Shown here piece after piece: positions 11,471-23,023 of a stretch of 64,000 nt of DNA; position 1 is the first letter of the stretch; each line of letters opens with the position of its first letter. The stretch covers positions 4,634,467-4,698,466 of the forward strand of contig CM035305.1 of assembly GCA_002900995.3 (NCBI GenBank). Reading direction: 5' to 3'. Made by a program: the position numbers and the translations under genes. Source of the stretch: Ganoderma boninense. Lineage: Eukaryota; Basidiomycota; Agaricomycetes; Polyporales; Polyporaceae. The notes beneath the pieces are model-generated. The model was not told the origin of the DNA. It did no database searches and worked only from the letters and a program-made list of their open reading frames with translations.

Positions 11471-12097
11471 ATGAACACCGCACCCACACCTACGCCTACA
11501 CCTGGCGGCGGCGGCGGCAGTAGCAGCAATGCACCCGCGCCCGCACCCGCGTCATCTGCACCGAAGAACACTGCACCTGGCGGGACCCAGGACGGCTTCC
11601 AGCCGTCCATCCCGCGCTATACCGTCAACCACACGTTCAAGGTGAGTCGCTGCTGCTGTCCTGCGTTGCTGAAGCATCGTCTCAATGCCATCTGTCCCTA
11701 CTTCCAGTCCGGCGACCGCGTCATCGTCCGCATATGCGAGTCCAAGATCGCGACATGGCGCCACGGCATCGTCTCCGACATGACCAGGTACCCGCCCCGC
11801 GCAGAGGTGCGTCCCTTGCGCCTCCGCTCCCCCGCCCGAGACCGCTCTCTGAATACCGAGTCTGCTTTTGTGTGTATGTGTGTCGTGTGTGTCTGTGTGT
11901 GGGTGCGTGTGCGTGTGCGGCGCCACCGTCGTGGTCGTGGTCGTCGTCGCTGGCAGACCCACGGCCAGTGGTCGTACCCGGTCCATTACCCGACGCGGGG
12001 CCGCGTCGAGCGCGGCTGGTTCAACCCCGCGTTCTACGAGATCCAGTTCGACACGTACGTCACGAATATCGAGACGCAGGCCTCGGGCTGGAAGTGA
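11471..12097 (+). CDS. Small three-exon protein of unknown function (paralogue of 13417-13864)
   Basis: Exons 11471-11641, 11708-11806 and 11957-12097 join in phase into 136 residues. The first ~45 residues are a low-complexity Thr/Pro/Gly/Ala/Ser leader; the rest is compact, with SGDRVIVRICESKIATWRHG, then a WSYPVHYPTRGRVERGW segment, and ends QASGWK. The arrangement (short beta-strand-like segments, a WRxGxI/V step, aromatic residues) recalls small SH3- or Tudor-like barrels, but this is only an impression. The gene at 13417 shares the three-exon plan and the W-R-x-G-x-I/V core, so the two are probably paralogues. No function is assigned. All three splice junctions use canonical sites, supporting a real gene. 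Confidence 0.62.
   Translation: MNTAPTPTPTPGGGGGSSSNAPAPAPASSAPKNTAPGGTQDGFQPSIPRYTVNHTFKVSRCCCPALLKHRLNAICPYFQSGDRVIVRICESKIATWRHGIVSDMTRYPPRAEVRPLRLRSPARDRSLNTESAFVCMCVVCVCVWVRVRVRRHRRGRGRRRWQTHGQWSYPVHYPTRGRVERGWFNPAFYEIQFDTYVTNIETQASGWK
11868..11926. repeat. GT-rich microsatellite in intron
   Basis: A TGTG-rich simple repeat with interruptions, inside intron 2 of the preceding gene (11807-11956). It makes that intron the longest of the gene. Confidence 0.85.
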
Positions 12098-13416
12098 CCT
12101 GCCACTGGCTTGCAACGTTGCCAGACTGCGTAGTCGTGCGCAGCGAGCTCTCAACCCTCGCCGCCTCCCCCGGACCTTAGCCTATGCTCGGTGGGTGTCT
12201 GAGGCACGATGTAGGATATTACGTGTACGCTGCCCGCGGGCGCATCGTCGAATTCATCTCCTTGTATTGGTACTCCCGTCATCCGTCCACCTCGTGGTGG
12301 TGCTTCTCGTTGCTTCCGTCTTGCTCGGTCGGTGCTGTACGTGAGCCTTTATACTTCCTGTTCGCCCGTTCGCCGCCGCTCCCACTCGGAGCACATGGGT
12401 GGGCACGTTGTGGTCGTTGCTGGCACGCGTGCCTTCCCAAGTTGTGGCCAGAATCGCGCAGGTGTGTGGCCAGCCCGATGTTAATCCCCGTCAGCTGATA
12501 TTCGTATTCGCAGTGGCCTTTGAGTCGTATTTGCTATGTGCGCTGTGCGCGCACTGCTCTCTGCATGGGGAAGGCGAGGGTCGAGGGAAGACGTTAGGTG
12601 CCCTTTCCGGAAGAGCGAGGCACTGCTTTCCCGCCTTCTTCTAGATCTCATCGGGTTGCTAACTATTGTGCCTCCGTGCAGTGCACCACTCCCATATTGT
12701 TCTGCGTCCACAAACGCAGCAAAGAAAGGCAGGTAAGCGAGGCCTAATCATGGCGACGAAGCACTGAAGCTTGCACTGGACCCCCCGGGCCACAATTGCG
12801 CGATACACTCCCCAGTCGTCGATCGTCAGTGGTCAGGATCGGCAGCTCTCTGAGTGGATGATGTTTACACTGACATGCATAGCGTCGGTATTTGAAGAAC
12901 CTCGAAATCAGAGGCCACGATGGGGTTGCAGAGCTATTGAGTCAAAGGTGTTTTTTGTTATTCGCGGCCCTCCGACGCTAACTTCGGTCATGCAAATAGC
13001 CCGCCAATAGTTACGCCACAGCCCAGCGAGCTAATCATACCCGCAATAACGTCGCCGGTCCCAGGATATCCTTGTTGACTGCAGCAGTGTATGGCTCACG
13101 CATGTGTCGGCCATCCTTCGGTCAAAGCCGCGCAGCGCTCTGCAATGTCATGAATAAAGGTAAGCGACGCCGCCTCTGCCTGCTTGGCCACTCTCCTAAC
13201 CAGGAAGGCAAAGCATGGATGAGCGTGCAAAAGCGGGTGCCACTCGATCGCATTGTCCATCCGAAAGACATATAAATCACGGCGTATTCCCTTCGAGAGT
13301 TCCACCATCGAGCTCCCTCCACTCGCCGCCTTTGTCATCTCAATCACCACGGGCTAGTCTTTCGCACCGGATCATCCTCATTCGCAGCTACCTCCCGGTC
13401 TCACCGACACTCCGCA
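12098..13416. other. No recognisable gene
   Basis: About 1.3 kb between the two small paralogous genes. Only short, unconvincing reading frames occur. The last part is presumably the promoter of the gene at 13417. Confidence 0.5.
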
Positions 13417-13864
13417 ATGCGTGTGCCTCCGAGGAAGTATGCCGTGAGTGATCCACTAGCTCCCTTTCAAACAATAGCCCGAGATATTGACTCTCAACCA
13501 CAGCCGAACTCAGAGGTGCTCTGGTGCTACACGAGCCCGCTCCGCCCACACGCGTCGCGGGACTGGCGCACGGGCACGATCGCCAACGGCAAGCCCGAGG
13601 CACCCTTCTTCTCCCAGGTAAGTCATCGAGTCCTCGCAGTCTCCTCTGTGTGGTCTAGTGCCCAGTCCCGCTGGACCGCTCAATTGACTGTTCACCTTCC
13701 CTCCCTTCTCCTTTTTCTAGAAGCGGAAGTGCTGGTTATACCCGATAATCGTGGACAGGCCGACGGGCCCGCGTATCCTGCACTGGGTCCGCGAGAACGA
13801 CATTTCCGGCTCGAGGAAGTCGCCCGAACGGCGGCTCGGGAGGCGTCCGAAGGCCTCTCTCTGA
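13417..13864 (+). CDS. Small three-exon protein of unknown function (paralogue of 11471-12097)
   Basis: Exons 13417-13443, 13504-13617 and 13721-13864 join in phase to 94 residues. Exon 1 codes only nine residues (MRVPPRKYA). The core reads EVLWCYTSPLRPH, then DWRTGTIANGKPE, then CWLYPIIVDRPTGPRILHW; the C-terminus is strongly basic (SRKSPERRLGRRPKASL), as in nucleic-acid-binding tails. It shares with the 11471 gene a W-R-x-G-x-I/V step, a following W-x-Y-P strand and the exon plan, but lacks the Pro-rich leader. Function unknown. Confidence 0.6.
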
Positions 13865-14541
13865 TACCTGAAGCCTTGAAGCCGTGCAGCATGTTTCCGA
13901 GCTCCAATTCGGAGGCAGGGTTGGAGGAGGGGAAGGTGTTTTTCCGCTGCTTGCACTCGAGGCCAACCTCATACTCGACTCTGAGTATTGGATTGGGCGT
14001 GGTATTTATGTGCTATTGTTCTCCTTGCATGTCTCTTTGTCGTCCTTAATTGTATACCACTTCATCCTAATTAACTACGAGGTAGTAGCTCTCGAAATGT
14101 TTACGCGATTCATGCTGTATCTTATGCGACGGGGATGCCAATCCAACACATCTGAACAAGATGAACTAGAACGCCCTTGAGACACTATTATTGGTGAGGT
14201 AGATAATTCTTATTTCACTGATTGAGCTGGGAGTGGGACGGCATCCGCTGCCAGCTGACGAAGAGGCTCAAAGGAGTACCTACGGGCGTGGAAGAAGTGA
14301 TACGGGACGATAGAAGAAGAGGCACACCTCTGCGTTGATAAACATTGGTCAGGGCCTTGCCGGAGGGGGCACAGCGATGTGCACGTTTCTCTGACAGATC
14401 GTCCGAACTTCTTTGACCACGTCAAGTTAGCGATCTAGACTTGGTACATCAAAGCGGGGCTTCCAAGCTATTCTGGTTGAACCATTGCATTCATGCTCGT
14501 AGCGAGCATACCCCGTCCGACAGACGGATAACGGGAACATG
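13865..14541. other. No recognisable gene (convergent 3' ends)
   Basis: Between the stop codons of a plus-strand gene and the minus-strand protease inhibitor gene. AT-richer than surrounding coding DNA; no feature found. Confidence 0.5.
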
Positions 14542-15252
14542 TCACTTCGCGTCCTCCCACTTCTTGAAGACGAAGACCTCGGTCGGAGAGAAGGTCGGCG
14601 GAATGGTAAAACCCGCAAGAATGGGCTTCACAGCGATCTGTAATGAGAAACGAACCAGTAATTAATGGCTTTGCACCAGTCGCGGGAGAGCGATTGCCCA
14701 CGGAGGCCGAGACTCATACCTGTTCGTCCTCCCCGGTCGGTGCGACCCACCCAACCTGCTGGCCAGCTGTCATTACACTAGAGCCGAGCGCATGAGGGTG
14801 TAAAAATCTGGCAATGGAGGTGAAGCGCCTACACGTAGGCATTTGCATCCGTGTGTCCCGTTCGTCCGGCTGGAGCGTCCATTCGGTTTTAGCACCGCTG
14901 GGAGTGAGCTCGTCGAAGAGGTTGGCGAAGAGCAGCCCGTCGATGGCCCCGACAATGCTATGGTTGGCCTTCAGTTTGTAGTTGCCATTCTCAAGCGTCT
15001 CCACCTCCCACTTCCCAACGGTCGGACCGGAATGACGAATGATGCCGCATAGGGTTAGAAGAGCATTAGTGAATTTGCTTTGACGATGTGAGAGTCATCC
15101 GCGTTGCTTACGATGGTAGTACTGGGGCCGATGTTCTCCGGAAGCTTGAAAATCCCCTTTGGAAGGGTGTCGGCGTTTTCAATCAGCCTGCGCCCCACAG
15201 GAGCGCCGTCGAGTTTGCTGGAGATGGTGTATTTGCCAGTTTCGAGGGCCAT
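14542..15252 (-). CDS. I66-family serine protease inhibitor (cospin-like beta-trefoil)
   Basis: Exons 15112-15252, 14835-15010, 14720-14777 and 14542-14637 give 156 residues, the usual size of this fungal family. The N-terminus MALETGKYTISSKLDGAPVG and the PVGRRL motif, the WEVETLENGNYKL strand, a GWVAPTGEDEQ turn and a C-terminal IAVKPILAG...FSPTEVFVFKKW match the order of I66 (mycocypin/cospin) inhibitors. There is no signal peptide, consistent with the cytoplasmic storage of such inhibitors in fruiting bodies. The target protease cannot be read from the loops. These proteins are usually thought to defend against fungivores or regulate endogenous proteolysis. All four junctions keep phase. 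Confidence 0.85.
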
Positions 15253-17565
15253 CGCGAGTAGGGTGGGGTCGAGGTGGAAATGGGCTTGAAATGGGGAGGT
15301 TAGTGCGGTCTTGTTGCGCTGGTATTTGTACCCCACGCTGACATTCTTACGAAATCGGAGGGAAGACAACTTTGATAGATGGACTGAGAGGATTGGACGC
15401 TCGCAGGGATCATTCCTCCCCATGACCTGCGCTGTCCACCGCGTGCGCCAACTATACCCGAGTCAAACTAACAAGATAGTCAAGAAAGACAGTTGAAAGG
15501 CAGCATTGAACGAATGCACGCACCATGGGTCCATTAGTTTGCCGTAAAGAGGGCAAGATACGGCGTGCATCACAGCATCACCGGGCGTATTGGAAGCGGC
15601 ATCTCTCCGGGCGCCGTCCTGGAAGATGGGAAACGAGGCGTTGGGCGAAGCGACCTTGCTCCAATGCGCTAAAGCATGACCAATTCAAGAACTCTCCCTA
15701 CGTTGTTTGCTTGCCAGTCTCTAGAAGTGTTTCTCCAGAATTGTTTCTTGCAGTACAGACCCTTCCGCGCAGAGACAGCACTGGGAGCGCTTTCTTGATA
15801 GAGCCTTCGGACATCCTGGACCACTGTTTGCTGACAAAAGAGGAGGTCCAGGAGGTGAACGGTCAAGGAATCTTGCTTGCATGGCCCTCTGTCCGGCAAC
15901 GTAACGCGCTTAAATCATCAGCACGTTGCACCTTCGCTGGCCGAGGCCGCCGGGGTGCCATCTTACAGGGAACCACACTCACCTGTGAAACGCATCCAGC
16001 CAATCTATGATCGTACAAGCGGGATCATGAAACCTGCGGGGACGTCCCCAAAGGTCCATCGCTCGAGAGCGTACAATCGTCGTAAATACGTCTTCTTACA
16101 ACCCGCCTCTCCTGGCGACGCAGAAGAGAAATCTACACAAGAGAACGCAATGTCAGAGCTCGGTTCCAGCACGAAACACAAGAGAGCTCCTTGCTGATGA
16201 CGGTGTAAAAAGTCCATTCAGATGCAGCGTCTTAACGTCACGTTGAACATTTCCATACCCATCCGAATCATGGGCGGCGAGGGCAACGGACTCCGTAGAT
16301 GGGCATCAAAACACAATGATTAGTACCTCGGCAGAACCAATGCAGATGAAACATACCTGCCAGTATCTCTCTCCGAGTCGACTCGGAGTGCAAAGGTCTT
16401 GTATCTGTCTCGATCTTCGGTAGGCTGCCAGTCAGTATCGTTCAGGAGTCGTGTTCGAATACAGGACAGAGTTGTTATGAGTGGATGTATGCCGTACTCA
16501 GAGCAGCCTGAGAGGACTCTTGCGCCACGAACGAGAGTCCTGCATGCACGCGAGCAAGTAGCTCAACTTGGAGGGTCAATAACCCCGGCCAGCTTTGCCG
16601 TTGATTTGGTTCTCAAGTTTCCTGACAGCCACCGGAGACTGGCCTTAGGAGGCCGATTGTCATCCATTAAACGGCATGAATTGAGATTGTCTTGTGAACC
16701 GGATGGAAGATTGACGGCAATCTCACTGTACATGCACGAAGATCAGAGTCAGTAACAAGTCACTGGAAGCACAGTAGTGCATATAAATGGTTTACCACAT
16801 GAGGGGCTAAGAAATTGTTACATTTTCTGAGGCTGAACCGCGAATACGTTTAGAAGCTACTCACCTGAGGTCCGAGTCTGGGCAGTCAAGCTTTGAGAGT
16901 TGTCATCGTTCGATCAGGACCCAGGTGTGGGTGATTAAATCACAACCTCTCTCTGCGTCGACACACCCTGTGCAGGTGCAGATACTTTGTCGGAATGAGT
17001 GCAATACCAACTTTAACATTAAGATCGCCCCGGTTGAGAAAGAAAGCAAGAGAAGCGGCCAGCATTAAGAGGAGTGATGACCGTCACTGAGTTCGGAAGT
17101 TCTCGGCAGGAGAGTCCCCCACGTGGCATGTGTGTACGGCGCTAAGTACTTAAAGACATACTTAAGTAGACTTGCAACTTCCTGGCCTCTGCCAGCAACC
17201 TCCAGTGCTAGGATCCATCATCCAATTATGCATCTGCTTCGAAGCTTAGTCTCTGTTTTCCTCAGAATATCACCGCACAAGCAACCAAGCTGTAGCAGAG
17301 AGATAATACACACTGGTCACAGGGTATCCGTGCCGTGCGGCATTTCGTGATCGAACATCCGAAGGTGAGTTGCACCAACTTTGTCCAGCCGAATTCCTTC
17401 AGGGTCATCGGAAGCGAACAGACTCCGAATATTACCATTTGGCGGCCGGTGGGGTCGGTGGTTCGTCGACCGTACCGATCCCTGAGCTATCTTGCTTCTT
17501 GCCATCGGTTGTACAGGAGTCCTGCTTTCTCGCTCTTCCCCATTGCAATTGGTCCTTCAAGCCTG
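15253..17565. other. 2.3 kb without a supported gene
   Basis: Several overlapping frames up to 161 codons (15525-16010) show no recognisable family and no consistent splice sites. A perfect 18-bp palindrome, CTCCGAGTCGACTCGGAG, lies at 16371-16388. The final part precedes the GH1 gene and should contain its promoter. Confidence 0.5.
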
Positions 17566-19572
17566 ATGTTACAGCCTCAGATGCTCTCTACAGTAGTCGC
17601 AGCCATGCTACTCTTCTCGGAGTTCGGCAGTCTCGCCCAAGGTGCCTACGTCCTCGACGGCCGCACGCTCCCGGACGACTTCATCTTCAGCTGCGCCACA
17701 TCCGCGTACCAGGTCGAGGGAGCCACAGGCTCCAAGGCCGTGGGCGGTAAGGGTGTCAGTATCTGGGACACCTACGCCCACGAGAAAGGGGAGGGCCATA
17801 TCGCTCACGACCAAGACGGAGATATCGCCGTCGACTTCTAGTCGGTCTTTCACGCTGTTTCGCTTCCAGCTCTCCAGGATAATCACAACGTTATATACAG
17901 CCACACATACCCTCAAGACCTGCCCCTCTTCAAGCAAGCACTCGGCATCAACCAGTACGACTTCACCATCGCCTGGACACGCATCCTCCCGAACGGCATC
18001 GGGACGACGGCAAACCAAGCAGGACTCGAGTTCTATCGGAACGTGATCCAGGCGACGCATGCTAACGGGATGACCGCGGCCTGCACGATCTATCACTGGG
18101 ACCTGCCGCAAGCCCTGCAGGACAAGTATGGCGGGTGGCTCGGCAGGCAGATCGTCGCGGACTTTAGGAACTACGCTGAAGTTATTATGGACGGCCTCGG
18201 GGACCTCTGTGACGACTGGTTGTCGATGAACGAGCCGCGTACATTCTGCGATGAAGGTGATGCGCCACATTTTCGTTCTTGAGGCCAGACACTTTGCACC
18301 ATCCTCACATGGTGCAAAAGGCCTGGCAAATTTTGCAAGCAGGGTCCTAAGACGCACAATAGAGTATGGTGTCGAGAGGCCCACGACATCGTTGGCTGAC
18401 ATTCGAATGTTACCATGCCAGGTTATGGCCCAGACCCAGACAACGCCCCGGCGATCGCGAACGGGACGTTCGACACCGTCCTCAAGTGCAGACACAACGC
18501 CCTCCTCGCGCACGCCGAAGCGCACGAAGCCTTCGTCGAGCGTAAGGCGCAGGGCAAAGTCCGCGGCCGGTTCGGCATCAAGATCGACGGCGTATGTCCC
18601 CTCACCCCTCCTCCTCGCCCTTCCCTCTTCTCCAAATCTCTTACCTCCAACGCTGACCGACCCACATAGGGCCCGGGGGTGCCGATGGACGCGAGCTCCG
18701 CTGCAGACCGCGCAGCGGTCGAGCGGCACCACGCATTCGAGTTCTGGGAGGTGTCCCCGCTCGTGCACGGCACATACAACCCGACGATGCGCGCGGCGCT
18801 CGGGGCGCGGCTGCCGTCGTTCAGCGCCGCGGAGACGCGGCGGCTCGCGGGGTCGTACGACTTCATCGCGTTCGACGCGTACACGTCCGGGTGGGTCGCC
18901 GCGCTGAACGCGAGCGCGCAGCGGGCGTGCACGAGCGAGGCGTCGGAGTTCTGGCCCGAGTGCGTGGAGAACACGGAGACGGACCACGCGGGGTACCTCA
19001 TCGGGAAGCCGACGCAGAGCAGCTGGAACTTCCGCGCGAACGACACGATCTACGTCGGGCTGAAGTATATGTACGAGAATGGCGTCAAGGCGTTCACGGG
19101 TGCGCTGCTTACTCTCCTACTCTCTTGTTCCGCCTGATTGATCCGCTGACGATGGCGGTGGCGGCGTGCTTACAGTTGGGGAGAACGGCATGGCGGTGAT
19201 CAAGGAGGCGAAGCTGCGCCGCGAGGAGCGCGTTGTGGACGCGGACAGGGTGGATTGGTACCGCAGCACGTTCAAGAACGTCAAGTGGGTCCTCGACGCC
19301 GGCATGCCCCTCATCGGCGTGTCCTTCTGGGCGTGTATCGACAACCTCGAGGTGAGCGCGAGCCCATTTTGTCGCTTTCAGAGCTGCCGTTCCTGAGACT
19401 TTCTTTTTTTTTAAAGTGGGGCGATGGTTACGATGTCAAGTTCGGGCTGATCGACACAAAGCCGGGTTACAACCAGACGCGATCTGTGAAGATGTCCGCG
19501 AACTACGTGAAGGCGGTGATGGCAGGCCAGTTGAGCTCCGTGTATCCGTACTTCCCGCAGGATGGTGTCTGA
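17566..19572 (+). CDS. Secreted GH1 beta-glucosidase-like enzyme
   Basis: Exons 17566-17840, 17901-18256, 18422-18591, 18670-19099, 19176-19351 and 19417-19572 give 520 residues (515 if the second ATG at 17581 is used). A hydrophobic leader (STVVAAMLLFSEFGSLAQG) suggests secretion. GH1 landmarks follow in order: LPDDFIFSCATSAYQVEGA, GVSIWDTY, FTIAWTRILPNG, the acid/base MNEP, and the nucleophile ENG (in VGENG rather than the usual TENG). The closing segment (DNLEWGDGYDVKFGLI) also fits. The enzyme would hydrolyse beta-glucosides such as cellobiose. The stop apparent after IAVDF is avoided by a donor at 17841. A converging F-box gene ends 218 bases downstream. Confidence 0.9.
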
Positions 19573-19789
19573 ACAAGGTGTGGCGAACGGTTCGCATTTC
19601 GCCTCATGTGTCGCGGACAAGCAGTTTTTCGTGTTGAAGTTGTCAGTGACGTTGTGTCTCATGTCTCCAAGCAGCTATCGATTTGTACAACTATCTATAC
19701 ACCCCCAGATACCATGCATCCCCCATCCAAGCTTACGATGCCCAAGAATCAATCATACACACTCATCATCATCGTCCCAAGAGTTCCAG

Positions 19790-21755
19790 TCAAAAATGAG
19801 TCGTCGTCCACGAATCACGGCCCCCAGGCCCGTCGTCCGGCTCAACACACACAGCCGGGAGCCACATCCGGGGCAAGTCGACGATCCGCTCGAACACGAC
19901 TTCCCCGAAATGCGCACGCAGCGCCCCGATCTCCGTCTCGTCGATCTCGAACCGCGGCGACGCCTGCACGACGAGCCGCTCGAGGTACCCGTACCCCCCG
20001 AGCGCGAGCTGATGCTGGAGCATCCAACCGAACTGCACCTTGATCCCCGGGCGCGCGAACCTGACCGCGTCGCCCTGCGCATGCGGCGGCAGACCGTCGT
20101 AAAGCACCACACGCAGCGTCTTCAGGCGGTGGCACCCCCAGTCCGGGTCGTCCGTGGTCGGCACGACGCAGATGTCCACCCGCAGGACGTCCCCGGGGCC
20201 GTTGACGGGGTCGTCGATCGTGACGAGCGTGAGCGTCTCGAGCGCGGCGAGCGCGCTCACCGCGGTGCGCACCGCGGTTTGGAACTTGGTCAGGTACATC
20301 GTGAACGGCGCGCTCGTGTTGAGCAGCCACGCCTCGGTCACGTCGGACAGGTTCACGGTGTCGGGGTGGAGGAGGCGCGCTAGCCAGGTCTCCGGCAGCC
20401 CGTATCGCGACGCGGCGAGCGCGCGCGCCGTGGACGCGAGGCGCAGGGCGTTGACGCGGCTCGCGAAGGGTGACGGAGAACCGGTAGGAGGACGCGGGGT
20501 CGGAGAACACCCCGATGCGCAGGTGGGTCGCCCTCCCCGCGAGGCGCTGCTCGATGAGCGGCTCGTAGGCGAACCAAGTGTGGGACACCTTCTCGTTCAG
20601 GATCTGGAGCGCCATCCTCCCGTCCGTGCGCGGCGGGATGAGTGTGAGGTAGAACTCGATGCCGAGGTGCCGCAAGTTGTGCAAGGCGACCCGTCGGAGG
20701 CGGGTTGACAGGGGGAAGGAGGCGTGGGGCACGATGTTGTCCGTGCTCGCGGAGAGCTCGGAGAGGACGAGTGCCTGCAAGTTCGAGCAGCTGCTGACGA
20801 GCTGCGCTATGATCGTGTGGGAGGCGGACGAGCGGGCGAGGATGAGGTGCGTGATGGACGGAATCTGGTATGGTCCAGCGCTGTCGCGGGAGAACGAGAA
20901 CTCGGTCCGGTCGAGAACGAGGTGTTTGAGAGCGACTATGCGCTCGCGGTAGAGGGTGAAGCGGGGGCTCTCGAGGTTGAGGGTGTAAGGATTGGTGCAG
21001 TCTCCTGGCGATGGGATGCATGTCAACGCTTTGAGAGTTGGTGCTCTGTTGTCCATCGAAAAGAGATTTCTCACCCCCCTCATAAGAGTGCTATTCCAAC
21101 GCAACACGTGCACCTCCTCGATCCGGGCAGCGGCCGTATCGTTGAACACCGCGAAAAGGTCTTTGTCATGTTCAGGGAAGGCGACAACGGTGAAGGGTAT
21201 ATGCAGGCTATTCGCTGCGCAGACAGGAAAGTGCCTAGTCTTCTGAGAAGAAAGGGTAGTCCACCATTCGGGATGTGCAAGCGAGATTTGGCGGAAGTGT
21301 CGGCATGTTTGGGAGACAGAGATCAGAGCAGTGCTGTCTCGAAACGATGGGCGCCAGAAGCGGTCGACCTTGGACGAGCCGATAGGCACACTAGTGGTCG
21401 GCATTATCTCCTCCATGACTTGGTTGAACAACTCTGTAGGAGAGCGAAAATGGGCCGCTTTGCGTTGACTGCGTATTGGAGTGACGAGACGATCTTCATG
21501 GCGTCACGGAGAAGAGCACGCAGCTATCGTCATTGTTGCGTGGCGAACATGTGAATCTGGTTAGCGAAATGCGACGTCTCTCTTGACTGTGAGAGGGGCT
21601 CACCATGCTTTCGCTACCAGTAGGAAGAGCAGGGCCATCACAAACTGTTCGTATTGGAGCATGAAACTACGCACTTCATATCACCAACCTCCTTCATTCA
21701 ATGTCTCCTGCAGCTCTAATACTATGCTATGAGACTTGAACTGTACTTGCGCCAT
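19790..21755 (-). pseudogene. F-box-like protein, two compensating frame breaks
   Basis: Exon 1 21685-21755 (MAQVQFKSHSIVLELQ...), micro-exon 21604-21613 and exon 3 19790-21523. Exon 3 length is a multiple of three, but compared with the paralogue at 23024-24942 one base is missing near 21440 and one is extra near 20470, so the middle ~320 codons are read only by shifting frame. Apart from that the protein is complete: F-box-like module (ELFNQVMEEIMP, then QTCRHFRQISLAH), leucine-rich middle, GGYGYLERL, PRMWLP and a GPGG tail ending TTTHF. Opposite breaks that restore frame could be sequencing errors or a decayed gene. An expressed ~600-residue SCF adaptor is the alternative. Confidence 0.65.
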
Positions 21756-22676
21756 CGTAGCTACCCGCAACGGCTTAACTACTACACAAGAGCTTCTCAG
21801 CCTACCGCAGCCCTGTTTCGAACTTCAAGTATGGGACATCAATACAAGTTGTATATGATTCTGCAGTGTGAAATGAGCACGTACCTTGAGATGAAGATGA
21901 ACAAAGCAGAAATGAGCGAGGGTGGAGTCACCAGTTAGAGGACAGCGGAGTGTGAGAGATGGGCAAGTTGAACGTCGTCGCCGGCGCCGCTGGCAATGAG
22001 TCCGACTGGGGTGGCGGTGCAGAGTGGTTCGGTACCGCCCGTGAAGCTCAAGCTGTTAAAGTTTGAACCTTGCTCAGTCGCTTGCGATGCCTGAGAACAC
22101 TAAAAAACTACAGTGAAAAGAGACTTGATTTAATTTCAGATGAAGGGCACGAATCAAGCAACAACTTCGCATTAGTCAAGTTCCTCGACATCTGACATAT
22201 ATTTCAAGTCTCATTCTACGGGCGCTTATGCGATCACACTTCGGCACTTGATGTACATTATGTACCATGAGCCGCGTCTTCCTCATGGCACTAGCCTTTT
22301 TTTTTTTTTAAAAAAAAGGGGTGTATTTCAGAACTTACTCGAACGTCTGGTATACGCGCGGGAGCTACGCACAGTCAGAGTGACACTGAGCACTCACCTG
22401 GCATAAGGAACCTCTGTCAGTGACCGCACAGTGCCAACCTCCGGTAGTGAGCGACACAGGCCAATGTGCAAGTTAACGCAGGTAGGAATACGTCTATCTC
22501 CTTGTCAGATGCGATAAGCAGGATGTGCAAAGTTTCTGAGTCCTTGCCGGCTGCAGAGGCGTTTGTGGTCAATGTAAACCAAACAACGCACTGCGACGCA
22601 ACCCTTAGCATCCCACAGCTGAGATCTTCATACTACTTACTTATTGTGCTCCTCTGGCGCCCGGTCCCCAATTTCC
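21756..22676. other. Intergenic, with a poly-T/poly-A inverted run
   Basis: No gene recognised. At about 22296-22317 a run of T is followed directly by a run of A, a small AT hairpin or a trace of inserted poly-A. A stretch near 21990-22080 with a CGCTGGCAATGA motif resembles DNA near 25250, beyond the second F-box copy, and probably belongs to the tandem duplication. Confidence 0.45.
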
Positions 22677-22801
22677 CTCCGGGTTACCCCCAGAGTACAA
22701 TAGATACTGCGCCGGTGAAGATGTCCGCGAGCTACGCGAAAGTGTGGTTTGCAGGTCAGTTGAACTCGTTCTCCTCTCCGTCTCGACTGAACCTGCTCTG
22801 A
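22677..22801 (+). pseudogene. GH1 beta-glucosidase 3'-end remnant
   Basis: The DNA reads PGY...VKMSASYAKVWFAGQLNS before a stop at 22801, matching the last ~40 residues of the GH1 gene (PGYNQTRSVKMSANYVKAVMAGQLSS). Nothing corresponding to the catalytic part is present upstream. The distance to the following F-box stop codon is about 220 bases, as in the intact locus (218), so this is the 5' edge of a tandem copy of the GH1-end/F-box unit. Confidence 0.75.
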
Positions 22802-23023
22802 GTCCCCTAGGACGATAAAAGGCGTAGAAACGGGTAATATGCGTTTCAGCGCGGGTATATATACATCAAGAAGCTTCCACTGATCCAATATTATCTGTCC
22901 ATTGTCCAAGCAGCTCGTGATCCAGAAGTGCAACCATCCGTACATGGCCAGAAACATTCCATCCAAGAACTTCACAACATCAATTACGGCCGCACGTCCA
23001 CTCCAATCTCTCTGCATTCATAC

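Noticed and set aside
17822..17843. Stop codon apparently truncating the beta-glucosidase
   Set aside because: A GT donor inside the stop codon and an AG at 17899-17900 restore DFYHTYPQDL, matching the GH1 family, so the gene is not broken here.
19842..21431. Single 529-residue F-box protein as read in one frame
   Set aside because: The last ~200 codons of that frame are Arg-rich nonsense; the true C-terminus is read in another frame after an extra base near 20470.
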